Assembly: GCA_029255685.2 (NCBI GenBank)
Contig: CM055319.2
Location: forward strand, 34,745,068-34,809,067
Direction of reading: 5' to 3'
From: Silene conica
Taxonomy: Eukaryota; Streptophyta; Magnoliopsida; Caryophyllales; Caryophyllaceae
DNA length: 64,000 nucleotides
Within the stretch, counting starts at the first letter, position 1; every line of letters begins with the position of its first letter. A program made the translations under genes and the position numbers. The notes below the pieces were generated by a model, which saw only the letters and a program-made list of their open reading frames with translations, did not search any database and was not told where the DNA came from. Of the stretch, positions 55,401 through 64,000 are shown in pieces.

Positions 55401-55869
55401 CGTGTTTGTTTTAAAAAAAAAATACATACTGAAAAAGGGAATTTTTTTCGTAAAGAAATTGTCATTTTAAAAGAAAAGGAAAAAAAAGTGATATTGAAAA
55501 AGAAAAAAAACAAAAAAAGGAAAAAAATTTGATATTGAAAAAACGTGATACTTTTTTATACAACTTATGATATCATTGTTAGACTCATGGACTCAAATAT
55601 TTATGGTTGCATTATGTAGTTCAATTAGTCGTTTTCAATTGGATTTCACTTATTTTAGGGTTTCGTAATTGTATTTTCCAGATTTGTGTATCTAATTTCG
55701 AATTTTGATGTGTTCTTTTTGTGCTTTTTCTTTAAATTAGTTTGTATTGTTGTTCTAATGAAGATAATCTGTGTGTGTTACTGTAATATATTGATGTGGT
55801 TATTCTATATGGTTGTGTGTATTCTCTGATAATCTGCGCGTGTTATTGTATTCCTTTTTTTATAATCTT
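55401..55869. other. AT-rich DNA between repeat blocks
   Basis: About 470 bp with no gene. An actcatggactcaaatattt phrase at 55574-55593 is the inverted counterpart of the element's left end (aaatatttgagtccatgagt, 54589-54608), so a 1.0-kb inner unit with inverted ends lies at 54582-55600. Confidence 0.65.
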
Positions 55870-56344
55870 ATCAGACAGTTATTGTAACCGTCTCAGACTG
55901 TTATTGTAATCGTCTAAGACTGTTATTGTATTCATCTGAGACTGTTATTGTAATAATCTAAGACTGTTATTGTATTCGTCTAAGACTGTTATTGTATTCC
56001 CTTTTTTACTATGAATTACAATAACAACTATTATGAATACAATAACAGCTATTTTAATGGTTTGTACACAGTTATTTTAATGTGTTTAGACAGTTATTTT
56101 AATGGTTTGTACACAGTTATTTTAATGTGTTTAGACACTTCATTTAAATACAATTATTGTATTATATAATTTCTGTTATTGTATTATAAAACTCAGTTAT
56201 TGTATGCAGTAGTGACTTCATGGGGGTGTTATTGTATTTTTTGCATCACTTTGTGTTTATTTAGCTCGTATGGTTCTTTGCAGTGCTTCGAAGATTGTTT
56301 AACGCCTTTTGTTTTTGTTTTAGGTTTCTCAATTACATTTCTTG

Positions 56345-56461
56345 ATGATGAAGAGAGATGTTGAGATATTTCTCCATTTGTACACACAACGAAAAGAAGC
56401 AATGGAGAAAGAGTCTTGTTCAGCTGATGATGCTTTTACTTATTTGTTTTGTAAAGCCTAG
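56345..56461 (+). CDS. Short possible exon within the array
   Basis: 38 codons, MMKRDVEIFLHLYTQRKEAM then EKESCSADDAFTYLFCKA and a stop. A pyrimidine-rich acceptor-like tgtttttgttttag ends at 56322, 22 bases upstream. It stands out because the DNA around it is repeat. No family recognised. May be the last exon of a lost gene, or chance. Confidence 0.2.
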   Translation: MMKRDVEIFLHLYTQRKEAMEKESCSADDAFTYLFCKA

Positions 56462-57595
56462 AATGTGTTATTTTTGTGACAGTTATTTTAATTGTCTCAG
56501 AGAGTTATTGTAATCATGTCAGATAGTTTTTGTAATTGTGTTTCCAGACAGTTATTGTAATTGTGTTATCAAACAGTTATTGTAATGGTTTCAGGCAGTT
56601 ATTTTAATGATTTTCACACAGTTATTGTAATGAGTTCATACAGTTATTGTAATGATTTTTACACAGTTATTGTATTATATAAGTCATGTTATTGTATCTA
56701 GTAGTGACTTCATTCAAGACAGTTATTGTATTATATAAGTTCTGTTATTGTATTTCCTTGTTTACACAGTTATTGCATAATGTCAAATATTGTATTGCAT
56801 AATAATAATACCTGTTATTGTAATGCATAATGTTAATTATTGTATTGCATAATACATGTTATTGTATTCAGTTTTCCATTTTGTAATACCTATTATTGTA
56901 ATTCATAATAGCTGTTATTGTATTCATAATAGCCGTTATTGTAATTCATATATAATACCTGTTATTGTAATGCATAATACATGTTATTGTATTCAGTTTT
57001 CCATTTTGTAGTACCTGTTATTATAATTCATAATAGCTGTTATTGTATTCATAATAGCTGTTATTGTAATTCATAATACCTGTTATTGTAATGCATAATA
57101 CATGTTATTGTATTCAGTTTTCCATTTTGTAGTACTTATTATTGTAATTTATAATAGTTGTTATTGTATTCATAATAGTTGTTATTGTAATTGATAATAG
57201 TTGTTATTGTATTACATAATACATGTTATTGTATTCAGTTTTCCATTTTGTAATACCTGTTATTGTAATTCATAATAGCTGTTATTGTATTCAACTATTC
57301 ATAATAGTTGTTATTATAATTTATAATAGCTGTTATTATATTCATAATAGCTGTTATTGTTTCGAGATAGTTATTCAAAAGAATACCATTTCCATGCCAA
57401 AATTGAATACTATTGAACTCAAATATGCAAAATGTAAGACAAATTACAAATCTATTATTGATTATTGATTATTCTAAAGTTTCTTACACGTAATATAGAT
57501 TCTCAACTATAGTAATCTAAGACAAAATACTGAGATATTTTTGTATTATTGTAAAGTTTGTGATACGATTATTATAAATCTATTCATTGGATCCC

Positions 57596-57790
57596 TTATT
57601 CATCCTCCATTTCATCTCCCTCTTCATCTTCATCCTCAGGTGCATGTTCAACAAATGGATTTGGGCAGTTTCTTTTGTCATGGTTTCCCATTTGTTTGCA
57701 GTTATTACATAGCCTCTTTGGTTTGCTTGCTTTTTCAATTGCCTTTTCCTTGTTTGATTTCATTCTCTTGCCACTTCCTTTGTTTTCCAT
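57596..57790 (-). pseudogene. FAR1/FRS-like C-terminal zinc-knuckle ORF
   Basis: 64 codons: MENKGSGKRMKSNKEKAIEK, then the zinc knuckle CNNCKQMGNHDKRNCP, then an acidic tail (EDEDEEGDEMEDE). The KGSGxRxKSxxEKAIEK-C-x2-C-x4-H-x4-C pattern is that of the C-terminus of FAR1-RELATED SEQUENCE proteins and their Mutator-like transposase relatives, where a CCHC or SWIM module lies after the DDE domain. The DDE transposase and FAR1 DNA-binding domains are not visible, so this is at most a last exon or remnant. It lies in an island without GTTATTGTA repeats. The ATG may be internal to the original protein. Confidence 0.55.
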
Positions 57791-58435
57791 GATAATACCT
57801 GTTATTGTAATGCATAATGTTAATTATTGCATAATGTCAAATATTGCATTGCAAATAATACCTGTTATTGTAATGCATAATGTTAATTATTGTATTGCAT
57901 AATACATGTTATTGTATTCAGTTTTCCATTATGTAATACTTGTTATTGTAATTCATAATAGTTGTTATTGTATTCATAATAGTTTGTTATTGTAATTCAT
58001 AATAGCTGTTATTGTATTGCATAATACATGTTATTGTATTCAGTTTTTCATTCTGTAATACCTGTTATTGCAATTCATTATAGCTGTTATTGTATTCATA
58101 ATAGTTTGTTATTGTATTTCATAATAGCTGTTATTGTATTCAGTTTTCCATTTTGTGATACCTGTTATTGTAATTCATTATAGCTGTTATTGTATTCATA
58201 ATAGTTGTTATTGTAATTCATAATAGCTGTTATTGTATTGCATAATACATGTTATTGTATTCAGTTTTTCATTCTGTAATAACTGTTATTGTAATTCATT
58301 ATAGCTGTTATTGTATTCATAATAGCTGTTATTGTAATTCATAATAGTTGTTATTGTATTGCATAATACATTACAATAACCGAGTTTCTACGTTACAAGA
58401 ACTGAGTTTCTACATTACAATAACAGAGTTTCTAC

Positions 58436-59399
58436 ATTGGTATAACGACAAATTCTTGAGTTTCTAGATTACACCTGAGTTTATACTTTACAATAACTGA
58501 ATTGTTAAATTAAATAATATCAAACTAACAAAACTTCTATCGTGATTCAACCTGCAAATCACCAAAAAATAGAATATAGGTTAACAAAACTTCAAAGAAG
58601 TCACTACCAGATACAGTAACCGAGTTTTAACATTAATATTACAATAAATGGGTTAAAGTAAACAACTGCGTTTTGTAAGTACATCATTAAAATAACTCGA
58701 TTATTATCAAAAAAATCGTAAATAATTGATTGAATTTAAATAATCATTGAAATACCTTTATCTCCGCACCAAACACAGACCCTTTATCTCCGCGCCACAC
58801 AGACCCTTTTATCTCCGCACCAAACACAGACCCTTTATCTCCGCGCCACACAGACCCTTTTATCACCTCATCTCATATCGTATCACAGAATATATATAAA
58901 CAAATATCATAATATACCAACCAAGTATTAGTATAAAACATTCATGGTAATCATTATTAACAACTGAGTAATCATTATGATATGCATCGTATTTCCCCTA
59001 CCTGAAACAGTAGTAAATGCAGATACGTCCAAGCGCGTTAAAAGTGTTCCACACGAAACTTGCCACCTAAAATATATATTATTTAATTAATAACTTCCTA
59101 CTCACGTAACACGTACACACATTCCATATATAGTAACTTCCTATAAATAGCAACTGCCAAAAATAGTAACTTGGTTTGAAATTCAAATTATTGAAATGTA
59201 CATAAATACTAAATCTTACATTAAATGCCCAAAATCATTTCCTTAATAAATAATATACTTTACCATAAATATTAATATACTTGCCATAAAAGATATTCAT
59301 TTTAAAATCAAATAATAATGATAATAATATCCCTAATAAAAATAATAGTAATAATAAAAATAATAAAAATAACAATAATAATAATAATACTAACAATAA
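58436..59399. other. AT-rich DNA with a duplicated 53-bp unit
   Basis: At 58758-58865 an accctttatctccgc-based unit of about 53 bp occurs twice in tandem, each half itself built of two near-copies. The rest is AT-rich with AAT/AAC repeats from 59300. No gene. Confidence 0.65.
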
Positions 59400-59980
59400 T
59401 AATAAAATTAGCAATTATGGCAAGAAATCCCACGACACAACCCGCGCCCCAAAACAACCCTAACGACCACCACAACACGCCCCACCTGCCACCAACAGCC
59501 ACTACAGCCCGTGCCTAGAACCATCCTCCACCGCTGCAACCACCAGCAGCCCCCCTCGCCGGCTGCCGGTGCTCTGAAACGACCCCTCAAACAACCCTGG
59601 TTACACACCCCTACCCCTGACCACGCATACTTTGACAGAATCCCTACACCAGACCAGCCACCACCAGCACCCGACACCACCACCAGACCATTCCCCTGAC
59701 TCCAAACTCGAGAGACACGGTGGTAACATCGTGTCGACCTCCCCCGAGTCAACGATGTTACCACCCCCAACTCCCCCTGTTCACAGACCAAAACCCAGAA
59801 ACTCAACACCAGAAAAAAAACGACTCCCCCGACAGCCCTTGTTTAACCCCCTTACACCACCTCAACCAGCCACCTTTAACCACCGCGACTACCACCACGA
59901 CTACACCCAACCACAACTCAACTCCGTGCATGAAGACTATATAAGACAACTACAGATTCATAAAAAAAACGCATAGAAAA
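59400..59980. other. C-rich segment, no gene assigned
   Basis: CA/CC-rich on the plus strand in an AT-rich context. Both strands are open for 100 or more codons, but the predicted proteins are Pro/Thr/His-rich (plus) or Gly/Val/Trp-rich (minus) without any domain. Possibly a captured host fragment; not supported as coding. Confidence 0.45.
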
Positions 59981-60640
59981 AGTCGCAGACTAAACTCAGG
60001 CATAAATGATTGTTTTGCGACCTCCTGACACCAGTTTTAACCACCCCCACGACGACTCTAGACGACCAACGACGGTCTCCTTTTAGCCTACACATGTTCA
60101 TTACATATTATAGTATATAAGTATGTAAAAACAACAGAGGATTACTTGCTCTATGCTCATATACAAGGTGACGAAATCATACAGTTAATAGAAAATATCA
60201 CAAAAGTGGTGGTCATACCAGATCTCTGACCAAAACGAACCACCTTATGTCGGCCTACAACCACCGTTCACCGGCTCCTGACCTTCTCTGCTATGACGGC
60301 TACGTGTTTGAGTTTTTAGATCTAGAGTAACGTGCCTAGGGTTAGGGTAGAATAGAGCTTAAATAAGGCGGCAGGGTGAGTGTTTGCTGAGTTTGAAAAC
60401 TTCTAAATCGTGGGCTGTTTGTATGCACACATTTCGAGGCCCATGGCCGTGTTGCCATGGGTCCTAGGTTCGAGTCCCAACAAGCACATACTACATCAAT
60501 AACCCTAAAGTAACTAAGTTCCTATTTCGAATCCCACCTAAGTCCAAAACACCTCTTACAAAACGCATACAAGCAAACCTTTTAAACGAACGATTTAAAA
60601 TAAAAGAATTAAAAAGCGAGGTATTACATTAGGCGTTAGG
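59981..60640. other. Unassigned DNA
   Basis: About 660 bp. Contains a palindromic ggcccatggcc/gccatggg area and a good tRNA B-box match ggttcgagtccc at 60468-60479, without a convincing A box 30-60 bases upstream. No gene supported. Confidence 0.4.
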
Positions 60641-60775
60641 TTTTCCGAAATCGCTGATCAATTCAATTGAAATATCAAATTTGTCAATAATCATTGAAAT
60701 ACCTTTGATTTTGATTTTAAGCGTTAGGTTTTCCAAAATCGCTGATCAATTCAATTGAAATATCAAATTTGTCAA
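60641..60775. repeat. 79-bp tandem duplication
   Basis: A unit of about 54 bases starting gcgttaggttttccgaaatc (60641) recurs at 60720 with one visible change; a shared cattgaaatacctttgattt spacer completes the period of about 79. Confidence 0.85.
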
Positions 60776-61048
60776 TGAAATTGCAGTACTCGAGTGGAAT
60801 TACAAAAAAAATTAGAAAGTATTTGATGAAATCGTTGATTTCGGAGGGTTTTTAATTGATTTTGGTAGGTTTTTCTTTGATTTGCATGAACACAGAGAAA
60901 TGGGGTTTAGAGAGGGGGAGTTTTAGATTAGAGAGAGAAAGAGTTTGTTTGTTATGACGTATGAATTAGGAGAAACTAGTTTTGTGGGATCAATTGTATA
61001 TATACGCGGGGGTAACTCACGAAAAGTGGCCAACTCACCGGATCTCGC

Positions 61049-61050
<2 letters not shown>
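60776..61050 (-). promoter_or_regulatory. Possible leader of a minus-strand gene
   Basis: Read on the minus strand from about 60990, a CT-rich tract (ctctttctctctctaatct) followed by accccatttctctgtgttca resembles the 5' leader of a plant gene reading leftward, toward the FAR1-like ORF. No matching first coding exon was found. Inference only. Confidence 0.25.

Positions 61051-61051
<1 letters not shown>

Positions 61052-61095
<44 letters not shown>
61052..61095. repeat. (TA)n tract
   Basis: About 44 bp of TA. Confidence 0.95.
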
Positions 61096-62095
<1,000 letters not shown>

Positions 62096-62126
62096 TCTAA
62101 GACACTAGTAGAAAAATGGTTATTTG

Positions 62127-62325
62127 CGGCGTCAAAATACTGGCTATTTGCGGCGTTTTTGGTGCAGCAGCAAATAAAGGGGCCGCAAATAGAAAATGCT
62201 ATTTGCGGCGGAAAAAAAAACGCCGCAAATAAAAAGCTATTTGAGGCGTTTTCCCCAAAAAACGCCGCAAATAACAAATCTGTTATTTGAGGCGTTTTTT
62301 TGGGAAAAACGCCGCAAATAGGTCA
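62127..62325. repeat. CACTA subterminal repeats
   Basis: Direct and inverted copies of tatttgcggcgtttt. In CACTA elements such repeats are bound by the TnpA-type protein. Confidence 0.88.
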
Positions 62326-62359
62326 ATAAAAATTTTTTTTTTTTTTTTTTTAACAATTT

Positions 62360-63878
62360 AAATGATGCAAACGAATTATTTAAATATAATAACTCTTAAA
62401 TATATTTTTGCCCAAGAGAATCTTACATGATTTTTGTAATTATTCTAAATATCACATACAAAAATATACAATGCTCAATGGCTAATTACAACACCACTAG
62501 AAGTTATGCGGAACATAAAAACCGATCCAAAAGAAAACATGAACTACTGGCTGAGATACATGGGGTAAGAGAAACTAATGGTATAATTTCAGACAACAAC
62601 CTTGTTAGCAGTGGCACACAGTAGTGTTGGAAGCCATCGACTTTCTCTTGTATCAGTCAGCAAGAATACCACAGACTCTACAACAACTCAACAGCTGGAA
62701 TAAGAAAAGCAAGGGTCTTCCCAGAACCTGTGCTCAGGCAGGCAGGAAGTAGGATGGTTCTGCGAAGTGGCATTGGTAGTTGGTTTGGATGACCAAATTA
62801 GGCTGATTTCAGATGCTTGCATCTCTGGGTACTCAAGTTCAGTGGCAGGGCTGTTTGCATCTGTTGCTGGGCAGAGCAAATAGTGCTGCAAGCAGTCTGG
62901 TGTGAGCGTTGCAAGTAGATGTATGACGTCCTTGGATGTAGCTTTGGGCAGTATTGCAGCAGATGTTTCAGGCCTGGTTGTGTCTGTTTGTTTATTCTGC
63001 GTGAGTAGTTGTAGGATCAGTGGCTATTGCTGCGCTTCTCAGTTTGGTCTGGGTGCGTGTACAGCGGTAACTGGAATGGCAATAACAAGCTAGTGAGGAG
63101 TCCTAGCTGGGTGTATGGGCCTGCTTTTATTTTGCAGGGTATGTGACCAGATGTGTGGAGTAGGTCCAGGTACTTCTGGTTTGTGCAGCAGCAGGCACGG
63201 AGGCCAGTGATCAGGTTCCATATCAATGTTGCATTGATATTGAAACAGTAGCAGGGGACGTTCCAGTCCAGGCATAGGAACAGGAATAATGAGTTAATCT
63301 GTCTCCAAGTTAGAGTGACAGGACGCGGATTCAAGCGTTAAGCATAGAAGTCGTAAAAGTCTGCACAAGGCCGAGCTAGATTAGTTTTGCTTTTGATATA
63401 GATTCTCCTTGTAAATTTGACTTTGGTTTTGATATATCCTACTTACCTTTCATAAAATAAAAAAAGATAGCATCTTTTGTTCAGATTTATAGCTTTGGAT
63501 TGTGAAAACAATACCCGAATTTAGAGTAAAGAAGAAAATTGTGAAAGGCATATGCAAGAGATTTAAGGAGGGAAGAACTAAAGAGGAAAGCTTAAAGAAA
63601 GCAAAATATCAATTCATAATTACAATAATGTCACTCAAATATAACAAAGAAAACTAACTAGGATGAATGTCAGCTAATGCCTGCACTTTTTCATAACTTA
63701 GATGATGGCTAGTCAATTGTTGATCGCTGACTGTATAAACTACAAAACCGGTCAATATAGGCTCTAAATCTTGACACTGACTATAGCAACATATAACAAA
63801 ACTTACGTAAATTTAAAGTTTGAAATATTATGGGAATATTACTTACTACTGGATCAGGAGCACCATCTTCCTTACACA
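62360..63878. other. Interior of the CACTA region, no gene assigned
   Basis: About 1.5 kb. The part at 62630-63340 has balanced composition and several 60-105-codon frames on both strands, none with a known domain. The phrase ccttgtaaatttgactttgg with gatatatcc and an A-rich run (63408-63470) resembles the 3' end of a plant LINE, so a dead LINE tail may be nested here. Confidence 0.4.
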
Positions 63879-63998
63879 TCAGCCATGGGACTCCCGTATT
63901 CCATCCAACAGCCATTCAATCTGAAAACTTGGAGCAGGCTTCGAATCACTATCTTCCTTGTATTCTTTCAACTTCAGCTTATAGGCTGCATTGTTCAA
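63879..63998 (-). CDS. Partial ORF at the right window edge
   Basis: Minus strand, open from the window edge to a stop at 63879: [20 protein letters not shown] then [19 protein letters not shown]. Codon use looks coding, and the reading frame is lost in AT-rich DNA afterwards, as at a gene end. It could be the C-terminus of a CACTA or host protein; family not recognised. Confidence 0.3.
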   Translation of the reverse strand: MNNAAYKLKLKEYKEDSDSKPAPSFQIEWLLDGIRESHG

Positions 63999-64000
63999 AT

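Larger units (their letters stand above)
55870..58435. repeat. GTTATTGTA repeat array, about 2.5 kb
   Basis: Starts with six clean 22-bp units (gttattgtaaccgtctcaga type, 55877-56010). It then continues with looser spacing and becomes dense again from 56760 to 57390 and 57790 to 58370, where units alternate cataatagctgttattgta, cataatacatgttattgta and the longer cagttttccattttgtaata. A few copies are inverted (tacaataac, about 56020-56045), and after 58372 all copies are inverted with gagtttctac spacers. Two non-repeat islands lie inside (56220-56460 and 57395-57790). Function unknown; arrays of this kind can bind transposase or other proteins. Confidence 0.88.
62103..64000 (+). mobile_element. 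CACTA (En/Spm) element, left end; right end not seen
   Basis: Begins CACTAGTAGAAAAATGG, the canonical plant CACTA terminus. It is followed at once by subterminal repeats on both strands: tatttgcggcg and its complement cgccgcaaata occur about ten times between 62127 and 62321. No matching inverted end (CTACTAGTG) is in the window, so the right limit is set to the window edge as a maximum. After a T run (62332-62352) the interior is unassigned. No TnpD-like transposase domain was recognised. Confidence 0.78.

Noticed and set aside
54730-55520. Phe/Lys-rich ORFs in the T-run repeats
   Set aside because: Low-complexity translations of T and A runs in tandem repeats; no domain.
55870-58435. CRISPR array
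   Set aside because: Repeats are short, degenerate and tandem without unique spacers, and the window is plant nuclear DNA.
59408-59976. Overlapping 133- and 114-codon ORFs on opposite strands
   Set aside because: C-rich DNA lacks stops on both strands; neither translation has recognisable features.
60440-60490. tRNA gene or SINE at ggttcgagtccc
   Set aside because: Good B box, but no acceptable A box at tRNA distance, no cloverleaf and no A-rich tail.

Overview
The window is nuclear DNA of a repeat-rich flowering plant, probably a eudicot. The evidence is Athila-type Ty3/gypsy elements primed by tRNA-Asp, a Ty1/copia element primed by tRNA-Met, a Cassandra TRIM with 5S-rRNA-like LTRs, Helitrons with CTAG ends, CACTA, hAT and Tourist-like DNA elements, and long (TA)n tracts. 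The species cannot be fixed from the sequence. I found no convincing intact host gene. Almost all recognisable coding sequence belongs to transposable elements; the possible non-element pieces are short and weak.

Left third (1-21300) is a nest of LTR elements. An LTR-like block (1-1183, minus) cuts into Athila element A (1184-17461, plus: pol, env-position ATHILA ORF, 3' LTR). A is itself split by a very young 6.3-kb non-autonomous element (8092-14357) with equal-length, nearly identical 1568-bp LTRs, a perfect 5-bp target duplication and one 350-codon ORF of unknown function. A sits inside element B (17462-20348, minus: gag plus 5' LTR), whose LTR, primer site and leader closely match the non-autonomous element, so B-type elements are its likely helpers. 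B sits inside LTR C (20349-21296).

Middle (21300-43400). A young, nearly whole copia element (21485-29755, minus) lies in a (TA)n tract. Next come an old Cassandra element (30354-31200), LTR remnants, a copia 3' end split by a 5'-truncated LINE with a 9-bp target duplication, two Tourist-like MITEs, a LINE RNase H fossil, a TIR element, a SINE-like unit, a 1.5-kb Tourist-like element carrying a hAT insertion with a perfect 8-bp duplication, a tandem three-LTR TRIM (41519-42327) and a TIR element with a G-rich core.

Right (43400-64000). From 44.8 to 53.3 kb Helitrons are stacked head to tail on the minus strand, with one plus-strand Helitron (45153-47596) holding decayed Rep/Pif1-helicase code. 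From 53356 to 61971, five elements alternate with (TA)n tracts: four small foldback units and one 6.5-kb unit (54566-61051). All end in a shared GATCCGGTGAG core followed by spaced TGAG-type heptamers. The large unit holds a FAR1-like zinc-knuckle ORF and about 2.5 kb of degenerate GTTATTGTA repeats, and is the best candidate here for an undescribed system. A CACTA terminus starts at 62103 and runs toward the right edge.

A second theme is short GC-rich dyad modules (CAGCCGG...CCGGCTG, GGTCGACCGACC, CTCGATCGAG) that recur in several unrelated LTR elements.
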